Assembly: GCA_902614655.1 (NCBI GenBank)
Contig: CACMLX010000002.1
Span: 94,723 to 158,722 of the forward strand
Origin: an uncultured Pelagibacteraceae bacterium
Lineage (GTDB): Bacteria; Pseudomonadota; Alphaproteobacteria; Pelagibacterales; AG-422-B15
Direction of reading: 5' to 3'
Length of the DNA stretch: 64,000 nucleotides
The translations under genes were made by a program, and so were the position numbers. The notes below the pieces were generated by a model. The model was not told the DNA's origin, made no database searches, and saw nothing but the letters and a program-made list of their open reading frames with translations. Shown in pieces: positions 20,774-31,044 of this stretch; positions within the stretch are counted from its first letter, which is position 1, and each line of letters opens with the position of its first letter.

Positions 20774-21844
20774 ATGAGAAAGTTTATTACAAATCCATAT
20801 TTTAAAAAAGGACTTCCAGGAGACAATGGTATTGATCCTGTTAGTACAGATGTTGAGGCTGTAAAAAAGCTTTTGAGTTTGTGTCCCAAAGCGGCTGAAA
20901 CACCTTTAGCATTATCAGCCAAATTAAGTAATGAATTAGGTATTAAAAAATTATGGTTAAAGGATGAAAGAGACCGAATGGGCCTCGGAAGCTTTAAGGC
21001 TCTTGGTGCAGCGTTTGTAATTGCAAGTGATGCTGCAGAAAATTTAAAATCTTTCAGTAAGGATGCAAAATGGAGTTCGGCTCTAAATGGAAAAACTTAT
21101 ATATCAGCAAGTGCAGGTAATCATGGCATTTCTCTAGCGGCTGGCGCAAGAATATTTGGAGCAAAGGCAGTAATTTATTTATCTAAAAATGTCCCTTCAA
21201 GCTTTGCAGATAAAATTAGAAGTTTTGGTGCAGAGGTTGTTGTATGCGGCAATGATTATGAAGAAAGTTTAGAGGGTGCCAAGCAAGAAGCTGAAAAAAA
21301 CGGTTGGATGCTTTTATCAGATGTGACCTGGGATGGATACGATCATGGCTTGCGTGTTATGCAAGGATATTTAGTTCTTGCAGATGAAGCTTGTGCAAGC
21401 TGCGATGAACCTCCAACTCACATATTTTTACAAGCAGGAGTAGGAGGTTTCCCTGCATCCATTGCAACTTATATGAGAAAATATTTTGGCAATGATCCAA
21501 AAATAATAATTGTCGAACCTACAAAGGCTCCAGTTTTGCTTGAGTCTATAAATAAGGGAGAAGCTGTAACTGTCACAGGTGGTGTTTCTAATATGGGACG
21601 CTTAGATTGTAAAAGCCCCTCGACAAGGGCGCTATCATCGCTTGCAATTACTTGTACAAATTTCATGACAATCGAAGATGAAGATGCTGATATTGGAGTT
21701 GAAGAGCTTAAACAAAATGGATTTGCTACCTCACCATCTGGTGGGGCCGGTTATGCCGCTATCAAAGAAGCAAAAAAATATTCGGATAGCGGAATTGATA
21801 AAAATAGTAAGATTTTAATTATTTTGACTGAAAAGCCGGCTTAA
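20774..21844 (+). CDS. Diaminopropionate ammonia-lyase family PLP enzyme
   Basis: NPYFKKGLPG, TPLALSAKLSNELGIKKLWLKDERDRMGLGSFKALGAAF, SAGNHGISLAAGARIFGAKAVIYL. Confidence 0.88.
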   Translation: MRKFITNPYFKKGLPGDNGIDPVSTDVEAVKKLLSLCPKAAETPLALSAKLSNELGIKKLWLKDERDRMGLGSFKALGAAFVIASDAAENLKSFSKDAKWSSALNGKTYISASAGNHGISLAAGARIFGAKAVIYLSKNVPSSFADKIRSFGAEVVVCGNDYEESLEGAKQEAEKNGWMLLSDVTWDGYDHGLRVMQGYLVLADEACASCDEPPTHIFLQAGVGGFPASIATYMRKYFGNDPKIIIVEPTKAPVLLESINKGEAVTVTGGVSNMGRLDCKSPSTRALSSLAITCTNFMTIEDEDADIGVEELKQNGFATSPSGGAGYAAIKEAKKYSDSGIDKNSKILIILTEKPA

Positions 21845-21889
21845 TTTTTATTATTGAAAATCTTTCAAAGATTATATTAAATTCATCAA

Positions 21890-23074
21890 ATGATAACAAA
21901 AAGCCTTCTTTCTAAAATTATTAAAACAGGAAACCTTACATGGGTAATGCCGAATGGTGAAATTAACACATACGGCGATGGAACAGGAGATCCTATAAAG
22001 ATAAGAACTACTAATAATTTTTCAGAGATAAAATTATTAATGAACCCATCAATACATTTTGGTGAAAGTTATATGAATGGATCGCTTGTGGTAGAGGAGG
22101 GACGTATTCATGATTTCTTAAAACTAATTTTCGCTAATACGGATGTAGATATTGATCATTGGGTGATGAAGCTCTCAAAAGTAGTTAGAGCAATATCAAA
22201 TAAACTTACTACAAGTAACTATATATCAAAATCAAAACGAAACGTTGCCCATCATTATGATCTATCTGATAAACTCTACGAACTATTTTTAGATCCGGAT
22301 AGACAATATTCTTGTGCCTACTTTAACTCTCCAAATGATACGTTAGAACAGGCTCAAATAAATAAAAAAGAATTAATTTCAAAAAAACTTCTTCTTGAAG
22401 AAAATCAATCAGTCTTAGATATTGGCTGCGGTTGGGGTGGAATGGCAGCACACATTTATAAAAAATCAAATGCAAATGTTGTTGGGGTAACGCTATCTGA
22501 AGAGCAAATTGCTTATGCACAGCAAAGAAAAATCAGAGAAAATTTAGAAAAGGTTGAATATAGATTGCAGGATTACAGAAATGTTAATGAAAAATATGAT
22601 CGAATAGTATCTGTCGGGATGTTTGAACATGTTGGAACGGCTCATTATCAGGAATTTTTTAATAAGGTCTATGATCTTTTAAATGATAGTGGAGTGGCCC
22701 TTATTCATACTATTGGAAGGTTAAACGAGCCAGGTAATACAGACCCATGGATTGATAAATATATTTTTCCTGGTGGATATATTCCCGCTTTAAGTGAAAC
22801 AGTGTCTAGAGTAGAAAAGTCGGGCCTTTCGTTAACGGATGTTCAGGTATTAAGATTTCATTACGCAGAAACTTTAAAAAGATGGAGATATAATTTTTAC
22901 GATAATATTGATAAGGTAAAAGAGATTTACGACGAAAAATTTTGTAGAATGTGGGACTTCTACCTCTCATCTTCTCAAGCTTCCTTTGAAGAATCGACCT
23001 TAGTGGTCTTTCAAATGCAATTATCTAAAAACAAGAAAACTGTTCCAGACTCAAGAAATTATATGTTGACATAA
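21890..23074 (+). CDS. cfa: Cyclopropane-fatty-acyl-phospholipid synthase family methyltransferase
   Basis: NVAHHYDLSDKLYELFLDPDRQYSCAYF, VLDIGCGWGGMAAHIYKKSNANVVGVTLSEEQ, SVGMFEHVG, YIFPGGYIPAL. Confidence 0.94.
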   Translation: MITKSLLSKIIKTGNLTWVMPNGEINTYGDGTGDPIKIRTTNNFSEIKLLMNPSIHFGESYMNGSLVVEEGRIHDFLKLIFANTDVDIDHWVMKLSKVVRAISNKLTTSNYISKSKRNVAHHYDLSDKLYELFLDPDRQYSCAYFNSPNDTLEQAQINKKELISKKLLLEENQSVLDIGCGWGGMAAHIYKKSNANVVGVTLSEEQIAYAQQRKIRENLEKVEYRLQDYRNVNEKYDRIVSVGMFEHVGTAHYQEFFNKVYDLLNDSGVALIHTIGRLNEPGNTDPWIDKYIFPGGYIPALSETVSRVEKSGLSLTDVQVLRFHYAETLKRWRYNFYDNIDKVKEIYDEKFCRMWDFYLSSSQASFEESTLVVFQMQLSKNKKTVPDSRNYMLT

Positions 23075-23096
23075 CCGCCAAATGTTTGGCGGTTAT
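23071..23096 (+). terminator. Rho-independent-type hairpin
   Basis: ATAACCGCCAAA-TG-TTTGGCGGTTAT then GTTTTATTTATT; may serve both convergent genes. Confidence 0.85.
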
Positions 23097-23106
23097 GTTT
23101 TATTTA

Positions 23107-23814
23107 TTAATTATTAAAAACTAATATTCCTGCGTCAGTTATATTAACGTGTGGTTGCATATTTGCAAACATCCAACGTTGCATTTCCTCACTTGCAAAA
23201 ATATCAAGGCCTTTACCCATATCAATTGGATTAGCAGCGGAGAAGTAGATCATTCCATTTGTTGGAAGAACGTCTTCACCACATAGAGCACACTGCATGG
23301 AGTCAACGAGAACAGGCGCACCCATGTCACTCATCATTTTCTGCATTTCTGGAAAATTGAGTGCAAAATTTATGCCACTTGTTACTTCAACAAATGCAAA
23401 AGCAACTGCTTGTCCTGGAGCTAGATTTGAAACATCACCTATATCTGCATTGTTTGCAAACGTAGTGTTATCTACATCAGTAAAATTCATATCTCCAAAT
23501 GTACTTTCAAACCACTCAGGATTCTGACCAATAAGTGCCTGGGTTGTCATTTGATCCTCATAGCTTTCATAATAAGCATGAACGAAAACAGTATCCAACG
23601 TATCATCACCTCTTATTTTTGTTGATGATCTAAAAGCAGTGTATTTTGCACCGCCTTCCATTGCTTTTTCTTTGAATGCTATCGTAGCTTCAGATACTTC
23701 TTGAGCGTCAACACCTCTTAACTCCCATACATCCATAATAAATGCTTTTGATGGAATAATAGAAAAGGCAAATAAAGCTACAGTAACCATTATTATTTTA
23801 AATAAATTATTCAT
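23107..23814 (-). CDS. Secreted hypothetical protein
   Basis: 235 aa, signal peptide, SD (aaggag) upstream on the minus strand; family not recognised. Confidence 0.65.
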   Translation of the reverse strand: MNNLFKIIMVTVALFAFSIIPSKAFIMDVWELRGVDAQEVSEATIAFKEKAMEGGAKYTAFRSSTKIRGDDTLDTVFVHAYYESYEDQMTTQALIGQNPEWFESTFGDMNFTDVDNTTFANNADIGDVSNLAPGQAVAFAFVEVTSGINFALNFPEMQKMMSDMGAPVLVDSMQCALCGEDVLPTNGMIYFSAANPIDMGKGLDIFASEEMQRWMFANMQPHVNITDAGILVFNN

Positions 23815-23988
23815 AGAGTTCTCCTTAAAATTTCAATAAATTGTATGAGATCTATCTTTCAAGAATATGATATTTATTACATTTAATAGATAGTGTTATT
23901 AATTAATAACTTTACTAACTATATGTAATAATTAGATTATTCCATGGGGTGTGAAATCTCTAAAATTTTATATATATATATAGTAATA

Positions 23989-24933
23989 ATGACAAAAAAA
24001 TTAACACCATTTTTGAAACCAAATGAGGTTTTATCAGAAACTGAAGTTGATTATTTAAAAGAGAAAAGTAATTTTAAAGGCATTGCCTTATTATTGCATG
24101 CTTGGTTTGTAATTGGTTTATCAATTTTAGTCTACTCATTATTTCCAAATATATTTACTTTTTTTGCTGCAGTTCTTGTAATTGCTGGAAGACAACTCGG
24201 GCTTGCAATATTAATGCATGAAGGAGCACATGGACTAATTACTAACAATACAAAGTTAAATAATAATCTGTCACAATGGATTTGTGCTTTTCCGGTGTGG
24301 TCGGATACTTACGGATACAGACATTACCACTTAGCCCATCATAGAAATACTCAACTTGAAGATGACCCTGACTTAAGTTTATCCAAACCATTTCCTGTAG
24401 AAAAAAAGAGCATGTTAAGAAAAGTGCTGAGAGATATCTTTGGAGTATCAGGCCTTGTTCAAAGATATGAATTGATTTTTAAAACATTACTTAAAAGTGA
24501 TACAAAGAAAAATGACGGAAAGAAAATAAGTGGCTTTGAGTCAAGGAATACACTGTATGGAATATTAATTTCAAATATGATTATATTTTTAATTTTTTGG
24601 ATTTTGGGACAATGGTGGTATTTTTTAGCATTTTGGTTGTTGCCACTTTTCACATTTTTTCAGCTTTTTTTAAGAATTCGAAATATAGCAGAACACGCTG
24701 GTGTAAAATCGAAAAATGACTTTAATAATGCACGTACTACGTATGCAAATATTATAGAAAGAGCCTTTGTTGCTCCATATTACGTAAATTACCATCTTGA
24801 GCATCACTTATTCATGTTTGTTCCATGTTACAAGCTCAAGAAAGCTCACGAGATGATAATTAAGAAACATTCTAATGAAGATCTAGAGATTAAAAGTGGG
24901 TATGTTTCTATGCTTCGTTCTGTATTAATTTAA
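23989..24933 (+). CDS. Fatty acid desaturase family protein
   Basis: His boxes HEGAH, HLAHHRNTQ, HLEHHLF; probable start MTKKLTPFL at 23989. Confidence 0.9.
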   Translation: MTKKLTPFLKPNEVLSETEVDYLKEKSNFKGIALLLHAWFVIGLSILVYSLFPNIFTFFAAVLVIAGRQLGLAILMHEGAHGLITNNTKLNNNLSQWICAFPVWSDTYGYRHYHLAHHRNTQLEDDPDLSLSKPFPVEKKSMLRKVLRDIFGVSGLVQRYELIFKTLLKSDTKKNDGKKISGFESRNTLYGILISNMIIFLIFWILGQWWYFLAFWLLPLFTFFQLFLRIRNIAEHAGVKSKNDFNNARTTYANIIERAFVAPYYVNYHLEHHLFMFVPCYKLKKAHEMIIKKHSNEDLEIKSGYVSMLRSVLI

Positions 24934-24946
24934 TTTAATTACTTAA

Positions 24947-25423
24947 ATGACAGTTGATTTTGAGGAAAATATTCTAAAAAAAGCATTTGGTTCTTTTGCA
25001 ACAGGTGTTGCAGTAGCCACCTCACATAAAAGTGGATTTACAATTAATTCATTCGCCTCTTTAAGTTTAAAGCCGCCATTGATTATCTTTAATATTTATA
25101 AGTCTGAAACTGACCATGTAGACTTTTTAAAAAATAATTCATTTGTAATAAATTTTCTTTCAAATGAACAAGAAGAAATATCACGTTTATTTGCTACCAA
25201 AGACCCTGAAAAAGTGAGTAAAACAAGCCATACTATATCATCAAGCAATAATATCATTCTTGATAATACTTTAGGCCACATTGAGTTATCGGTTTATCAA
25301 CAAATTGATATTGCTGATCATGTTTTAGTAATAGGCAAGGTTGAAGATTTAAAAATTGACGACAATAGAAATCCACTTATTTATTATAGAAGTAATTACC
25401 AAACTTTGAATAATGACAATTAA
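24947..25423 (+). CDS. Flavin reductase family protein
   Basis: KKAFGSFATGVAVATSHKSGFTINSFASLSLKPPLIIFNI. Confidence 0.9.
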   Translation: MTVDFEENILKKAFGSFATGVAVATSHKSGFTINSFASLSLKPPLIIFNIYKSETDHVDFLKNNSFVINFLSNEQEEISRLFATKDPEKVSKTSHTISSSNNIILDNTLGHIELSVYQQIDIADHVLVIGKVEDLKIDDNRNPLIYYRSNYQTLNNDN

Positions 25424-25589
25424 AAAAAATTTATTAATTCTCATTCCAATGTTCTTCCTATTAGGACTTGCAACGCTGAGTCTACTAGAAAAAGACATTG
25501 AAAGTGAAATTTTAATTGAAGGTTCAGGGTGTAGCAGCTGCAGCGGCCCGAAAGCGTTTAAAGTAAAAAATAAGTCAAACGAAAATTAA
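25413..25589 (+). CDS. 58-aa membrane-anchored CSSC microprotein (absent from ORF track)
   Basis: MTIKKNLLILIPMFFLLGLATLSLLEKDIESEILIEGSGCSSCSGPKAFKVKNKSNEN*; overlaps flavin reductase stop. Confidence 0.45.
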   Translation: MTIKKNLLILIPMFFLLGLATLSLLEKDIESEILIEGSGCSSCSGPKAFKVKNKSNEN

Positions 25590-25981
25590 GAGGAGACCTC
25601 TCCGAAATCATTGCTGCCTTCTGTTCCTTTTAAGCACATAAAAAAAATAATAGTAATTATTCCAATAAAAGGAACCAGTACAATCAAAAGCCACCAACCT
25701 GAACGATTTACATCATGCAGTCTTCTTACGTATAGTGCGAAACTTGGAACAATAAAAAGAAAATATAAAAAAATATACATAGGCCCAAGCATTATTGAGT
25801 CTGTTGAATTAGCTAATTCAATACCGACTAGTTGTAATTGAAAGAACATATCAAGCTGCAATCCAACAAAGCCAACAGCTGTTGTGAACAAGTAAAAGTA
25901 CCAAAACTCAGCCCTGTTGGCTCTGGTCTTAAAATCAAAGCATTTCACGAAAGCATTGTTTATTGATTTGAAAAAACTCAT
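25586..25981 (-). CDS. DUF805 membrane protein
   Basis: FDFKTRANRAEFWYFYLF...LYVRRLHDVNRSGWWLLIVLVPFIG. Confidence 0.92.
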   Translation of the reverse strand: MSFFKSINNAFVKCFDFKTRANRAEFWYFYLFTTAVGFVGLQLDMFFQLQLVGIELANSTDSIMLGPMYIFLYFLFIVPSFALYVRRLHDVNRSGWWLLIVLVPFIGIITIIFFMCLKGTEGSNDFGEVSS

Positions 25982-26041
25982 AATGTATTAGACAATTTAA
26001 TTATTTAACCAATTATAACAAAAATAGATATAATCATTCAA

Positions 26042-27829
26042 ATGTCAAAAAAACTTAGAATAGGTGGGGCAAGTGGATTTTGGGGCGATTCCGTTATTGC
26101 AACACCTCAATTATTGAATGGAAACGATCTAGACTTTATTGTTTATGATTATTTGGCAGAAATCACCATGTCAATTATGGCAAGGGCTCGAGCAAAAGAT
26201 GCCACAAAAGGGTATGCAGTCGATTTTGTATCAAGTGTATTAAAGTTAAATTTGCGACAAATAGCAGATCAAAAAGTAAAAATTCTCAGCAATGCTGGAG
26301 GCGTAAATCCAGAGGCATGCGCTGAGGCCATCAGAGAATTAATTAAAGAACTTAAATTGGATTTAAAAGTGTCAGTTGTATTAGGCGATGATTTAATGGG
26401 GGAAAAGAATAAATTTTCAGAGCTGAATATAAAGGAAATGTATTCAAATGAGGATTTTCCTGCTGAGGACAAAATAGCAAGCATTAATGCATATCTTGGT
26501 GCATTTCCTATAGCAGAAGCTCTTAAAAGTGGCGCTGATATAGTTATTACTGGGAGAAGTGTTGATAGCGCAGTTACATTAGGCGCGTGTATTTATTCGT
26601 TCGGATGGAATGAAAAAGAATATGACAAACTTGCTGCAGGTAGTTTAGCTGGTCACATTATTGAATGTGGAACACAAAGTACTGGAGGTAATTTCACTGA
26701 TTGGGAATTAGTATCAAAAGATCTGCATCAAATAGGCTATCCCATTGTGGAAGTTTTTGAAGATGGCAGTTTCGATTGTACTAAGTCAAAAAATTCAACC
26801 GGCATGGTAAGTTTTGGAACTGTCGCTGAACAGATGCTGTATGAGATAGGTGATCCTCAAGCATATATATTACCTGATGTTATTTGTGATTTTTCAAATG
26901 TAAAAATTGAAGAAACCGAAAAAGATAAAGTTAAAATTTCTGGAGCAAAAGGTTATCCAGCTCCTAATCAATATAAAGTTTGCGCAACATACGCTGATGG
27001 TTTCAGGGCAGGACATGTTTGTTCATTTGTTGGTATAGATGCTGCTAAAAAAGCTCGTACATACGGAGAGGCAATATTTGAACGATCAAAGATGATAATG
27101 CGCATGATGAATATTGCTGACTTTGATGAAACGAGTATTGAAATTATTGGGGATAACAGTCAATACAGCAAGCAATCATCAAATGAAAATAATCGTGAAG
27201 TGGTTCTTAAATTTGCTGCTAAACACCAAGATATTAGAGCGGTAGGTATTATGCTTAAAGAGTCTGTTGGCTTAGGCCTTGCAACTCCTCCAGGATTATC
27301 TGGTTTTGTTGGAGGGCGGCCAAAACCATCACCAATTGTAAGGCTGTTCTCATTTTTAATTGATAAGGATCAAGTGAACGTAACAATAGATAATGGTTCT
27401 TCAAAGAATGAAATAAAGATACCACCATCTGAAGAATTTGACTTGAAAAGTATTGAACAAACAACAGCTCCAGATTTTGAAGATGTAAATGAAAAGTTTG
27501 TCGATGTACCACTTATTAAAGTTGCGTACGGGCGAAGTGGCGATAAAGGCAATAAAGCGAACATTGGTATAATTTCACGTGATCCTAAGTTTTATCCAGC
27601 AATATGCAATTTCCTTGATGAAAAAGTTGTTAAAGATTGTTTTGCTGACTTTCTTGAAGGATCTGTTGAAAGATACTTTTTACCCGGCTCAAATTCTATT
27701 AATTTTATTTTAAATGATGTTCTAGGCGGTGGTGGGCCAGCAAGTCTTAGAAACGATCCTCAAGGCAAAGCTTATGCGCAAATACTTCTTGATCAGATGA
27801 TACCAATTCCTGCAAATCTATTAGAATAG
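26042..27829 (+). CDS. Acyclic terpene utilization AtuA family protein (DUF1446)
   Basis: IGGASGFWGDSVIATPQLL, ITGRSVDSAVTLGACIYSFGW, C-terminal AtuA-like domain VAYGRSGDKGNKANIGI. Confidence 0.92.
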   Translation: MSKKLRIGGASGFWGDSVIATPQLLNGNDLDFIVYDYLAEITMSIMARARAKDATKGYAVDFVSSVLKLNLRQIADQKVKILSNAGGVNPEACAEAIRELIKELKLDLKVSVVLGDDLMGEKNKFSELNIKEMYSNEDFPAEDKIASINAYLGAFPIAEALKSGADIVITGRSVDSAVTLGACIYSFGWNEKEYDKLAAGSLAGHIIECGTQSTGGNFTDWELVSKDLHQIGYPIVEVFEDGSFDCTKSKNSTGMVSFGTVAEQMLYEIGDPQAYILPDVICDFSNVKIEETEKDKVKISGAKGYPAPNQYKVCATYADGFRAGHVCSFVGIDAAKKARTYGEAIFERSKMIMRMMNIADFDETSIEIIGDNSQYSKQSSNENNREVVLKFAAKHQDIRAVGIMLKESVGLGLATPPGLSGFVGGRPKPSPIVRLFSFLIDKDQVNVTIDNGSSKNEIKIPPSEEFDLKSIEQTTAPDFEDVNEKFVDVPLIKVAYGRSGDKGNKANIGIISRDPKFYPAICNFLDEKVVKDCFADFLEGSVERYFLPGSNSINFILNDVLGGGGPASLRNDPQGKAYAQILLDQMIPIPANLLE

Positions 27830-27833
27830 ACAA

Positions 27834-28427
27834 ATGAAAATTATTTTTACAATATTAATTTTTTTTCTTTCAATACTTAATTCTTTCTCCGAAGAAAAAA
27901 CTTTATTTAATAATAATTTATTTAATACATTGTCTTCAAATAAACTTAATTTATTAGATTTTGGATTAATCAGATTTGAAGAAGATCTTGCATCATATGT
28001 TACAAATAATTTAGATGAAGAGAACGTGTTAACGAATGTTTATTATGATTGGAAAAACGAGAGAATAATCGCATCTATATCTTTTGAGCAAAATTACGGA
28101 TTTAATGAAGGAAATTACCTTTCTACAAATTACAAGTGTAGGGATTATTTTGTAGAAACTGTTAACAAGTTGACTCAAAACAGCGGTTATGGAGGTAGTA
28201 GATATTCAATGGCCTCATCATATTTATCAGATTTATTTGCATCGCCAACTACACAGTATTATTTTTCAGTAGATGAGCAACTAAGAAAAAGTTTAGTTGA
28301 ATCTACATATTTAGAGATTACTATTAGACCCACTAAAGAACTTGCTTTTGAGCAGAATGTAAGCCCTATGAGGTGTCTTGCGACCTTAAAAGCAAACTTT
28401 GATGATATTGAGGTGGTAATAAAATAA
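27834..28427 (+). CDS. Secreted hypothetical protein
   Basis: Signal peptide; embedded between atuA-like gene and livF. Confidence 0.6.
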   Translation: MKIIFTILIFFLSILNSFSEEKTLFNNNLFNTLSSNKLNLLDFGLIRFEEDLASYVTNNLDEENVLTNVYYDWKNERIIASISFEQNYGFNEGNYLSTNYKCRDYFVETVNKLTQNSGYGGSRYSMASSYLSDLFASPTTQYYFSVDEQLRKSLVESTYLEITIRPTKELAFEQNVSPMRCLATLKANFDDIEVVIK

Positions 28428-29200
28428 TGTCTAAATCTCTTTTAAACGTAGAAAATATTGAAACTTATTATGGTCCAATCATGGCCATTAGAGGTATCAG
28501 TTTCAAAGTTAATCAGGGATCTATTGTAACTATTCTTGGATCTAATGGAGCAGGGAAAACAACAATTCTCAAAACGATATCGGGAGCAATTGATCCGAGA
28601 AAAGGTAAAGTTTTTTTAAACGGTAGTGAAATTCAAAAAAAAGATCCTGATAAAATATTAAGACTAGGAATGAGTCATGCGCCTGAAGGTAGAGAAGTAT
28701 TTCCTTATTGTTCTGTAATCGAGAATCTTCAAATGGGTGCTTTTACACGATCAGATAAGAAAGAAATAAATAAAGATATTGAACAAGTTTTTGAATATTT
28801 TCCTATACTAAAAGAAAGGATGAACCAACCAGCTGGTTTATTGTCTGGTGGAGAGCAGCAAATGTTATGCATCAGTCGAGCTCTTATGAGCAAGCCAGAA
28901 ATTATGCTTTTAGATGAGCCGTCATTAGGGTTGTCACCTAAGCTAGTTAAGGAAATATTTGAAATTATAATTCGAATAAATAAAGAATTAAAAACTACAA
29001 TACTTTTAGTTGAGCAAAACGCTAATATTGCACTTAGTAACTCCGACTTTGGCTATGTGTTAGAACTTGGTCGAATTGTAATGGAAGGAAATAGTAAAGA
29101 GCTTCTAGAAAAAGAAGATATAAAAGAATTTTATCTTGGACAGCAAGATGAAGGTATAAGAGGAGAGAGACGTTGGAAAAAGAAAAAAATGTGGAGATAA
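28427..29200 (+). CDS. livF: Branched-chain amino acid-type ABC transporter ATP-binding protein (LivF)
   Basis: GSNGAGKTTILKTISG, LSGGEQQMLCISRALMSKPEIMLLDEPSLGLSP. Confidence 0.92.
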   Translation: MSKSLLNVENIETYYGPIMAIRGISFKVNQGSIVTILGSNGAGKTTILKTISGAIDPRKGKVFLNGSEIQKKDPDKILRLGMSHAPEGREVFPYCSVIENLQMGAFTRSDKKEINKDIEQVFEYFPILKERMNQPAGLLSGGEQQMLCISRALMSKPEIMLLDEPSLGLSPKLVKEIFEIIIRINKELKTTILLVEQNANIALSNSDFGYVLELGRIVMEGNSKELLEKEDIKEFYLGQQDEGIRGERRWKKKKMWR

Positions 29201-30996
29201 ATACAATTCCAAGACTTTTTTGGGACTCAGTTAAATCTCGTGGAGAAAAAGTTGCCATGAGAGAAAAAGATCTTGGTATTTGGCAAGAAATTTCATGGTC
29301 TCAATATGGAGAAAGGGCAAAACTAACTGGTCTTGCTCTTTCCACTTTAGGACTAGAAAAAGGCAATGTGGTTTCAATTGCAAGCGAAGGAAACCCCGAG
29401 TGGCTTTATACTGATATGGGTACTATTGGTGCGGGAGGAATTTCTAGTGGAGTGTATACAACAGACTCGGCTGCGCAGGTTAAGTATCTAGTAAATGATA
29501 GTGCGACCAAATTTTATTTTGCTGAAAATGAAGAACAACTTGATAAAATTCTAGAAGTAAGAAGTGAGTGTCCTACATTAAAGAAAATTATTGTTTATGA
29601 TATGGAAGGTTTAAATGACTTTCATGATGATCAAGTTATTAGCTATGAAGAGTTTCTAAAAATTGGTGAAAAAACTAATCAAGAAAACCCTGATCTTTGG
29701 GAAAGTTTAGTAAATAATGTAAGCCCAGATGACATTGCAATTTTAGTTTACACATCAGGTACAACAGGACCTTCAAAAGGTGCAATGATTAATCATACAA
29801 ACCTACTTTATTCAATTAATACTGGATATGATATCTTTGATGTAATGGAACACGAGGAACAATTATCGTTTCTCCCGTTATGTCATATATTAGAGCGGTC
29901 AGTTTCAGTTATGATCCCTTTAAAAACTGGCGCAGTAGTTAATTTTGCAGAAAGTATTGATACTGTTCCTGAAAATATTCGAGAAGTTTCTCCAACGGTA
30001 TTTATTGCAGTTCCAAGGATTTGGGAAAAGTTTTATTCATCAATTACAATTCTAATGAAGGATGCAACTTTTATTGGCAAGTTCTTCTATCAATTATCAA
30101 TAAATGTAGGATCCAAATATAAAGAGTACTTCATAGACGGAAAAGAACCTCCTTTATCATTGAAATTATCTTATTGGATATGTAATCAACTGGTTTTAAA
30201 AAATATAAAAAAACTTCTCGGTTTGAATAACTGTCGTTACGCACTAAGCGGCGCTGCGCCTATATCCCCTGATCTTATAAATTGGTATCTTTCTCTTGGT
30301 ATAGATATGAGAGAAGGATGGGGAATGACAGAAACTGCTGGAGTTGGAACTGCATTTTACTCTAGAGAAATAAAGTTGGGGCATGTTGGTCGAGCAGTTA
30401 ATGATTCTGAAGTGAGAATTGCTAAGGATGGAGAGATTTTATTTCGAGGTCCAGGTGTGTTTTGTGGTTATTTAAATAAACCTGAACAAACAAAAGAAAC
30501 TCTGATTGATGGATGGCTGCATACAGGAGATGTTGGTGAAATTGATAACTATGGAAATTTAAAAATTACAGATAGAAAAAAAGACATAATCATTACAGCT
30601 GGCGGAAAAAATATATCTCCTTCTGAAATAGAAAATGAATTAAAATTTAGTCCATTTATATCAGATGCTGTTGTAATTGGAGATAAAAGAAAGTTTTTGT
30701 CATGTCTGATAATGATAGATGAAGAGAATGTGATGAAACACGCTCAGGATAATGACATACCATTTTCTAATTTTGAAAGTCTCTGCAAATCAGAGGAAAT
30801 AATTTCCTTGATCGATGATGAGGTCAATAAAGTAAATAAAAAATTTGCCTCTGTAGAACAAGTAAAAAAATTCTCATTAATTGATATACAATTAACAGCC
30901 GAAGACGATGAGCTTACTCCGACCATGAAGCTGAAACGCAAATTCATAAATCAAAAATACGGCGATATCATTGAAAGTATGTATCAATCTGCTTGA
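29173..30996 (+). CDS. AMP-dependent synthetase / long-chain fatty acid-CoA ligase
   Basis: YTSGTTGPSKGAMINH, GWGMTETAG, GWLHTGDVGEIDNYGNLKITDRKKDIIITAGGKNISP; overlaps livF by 28 nt. Confidence 0.94.
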   Translation: MEKEKNVEINTIPRLFWDSVKSRGEKVAMREKDLGIWQEISWSQYGERAKLTGLALSTLGLEKGNVVSIASEGNPEWLYTDMGTIGAGGISSGVYTTDSAAQVKYLVNDSATKFYFAENEEQLDKILEVRSECPTLKKIIVYDMEGLNDFHDDQVISYEEFLKIGEKTNQENPDLWESLVNNVSPDDIAILVYTSGTTGPSKGAMINHTNLLYSINTGYDIFDVMEHEEQLSFLPLCHILERSVSVMIPLKTGAVVNFAESIDTVPENIREVSPTVFIAVPRIWEKFYSSITILMKDATFIGKFFYQLSINVGSKYKEYFIDGKEPPLSLKLSYWICNQLVLKNIKKLLGLNNCRYALSGAAPISPDLINWYLSLGIDMREGWGMTETAGVGTAFYSREIKLGHVGRAVNDSEVRIAKDGEILFRGPGVFCGYLNKPEQTKETLIDGWLHTGDVGEIDNYGNLKITDRKKDIIITAGGKNISPSEIENELKFSPFISDAVVIGDKRKFLSCLIMIDEENVMKHAQDNDIPFSNFESLCKSEEIISLIDDEVNKVNKKFASVEQVKKFSLIDIQLTAEDDELTPTMKLKRKFINQKYGDIIESMYQSA

Positions 30997-31044
30997 TTTT
31001 CCCCTGTGAAATAATAAGATTTCCTTTTATATTCAAGAGGACGA

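Noticed and set aside
27255-27564. Two overlapping minus-strand ORFs (85 and 64 aa) in the AtuA-like gene
   Set aside because: Antisense to a conserved domain; no homology recognised
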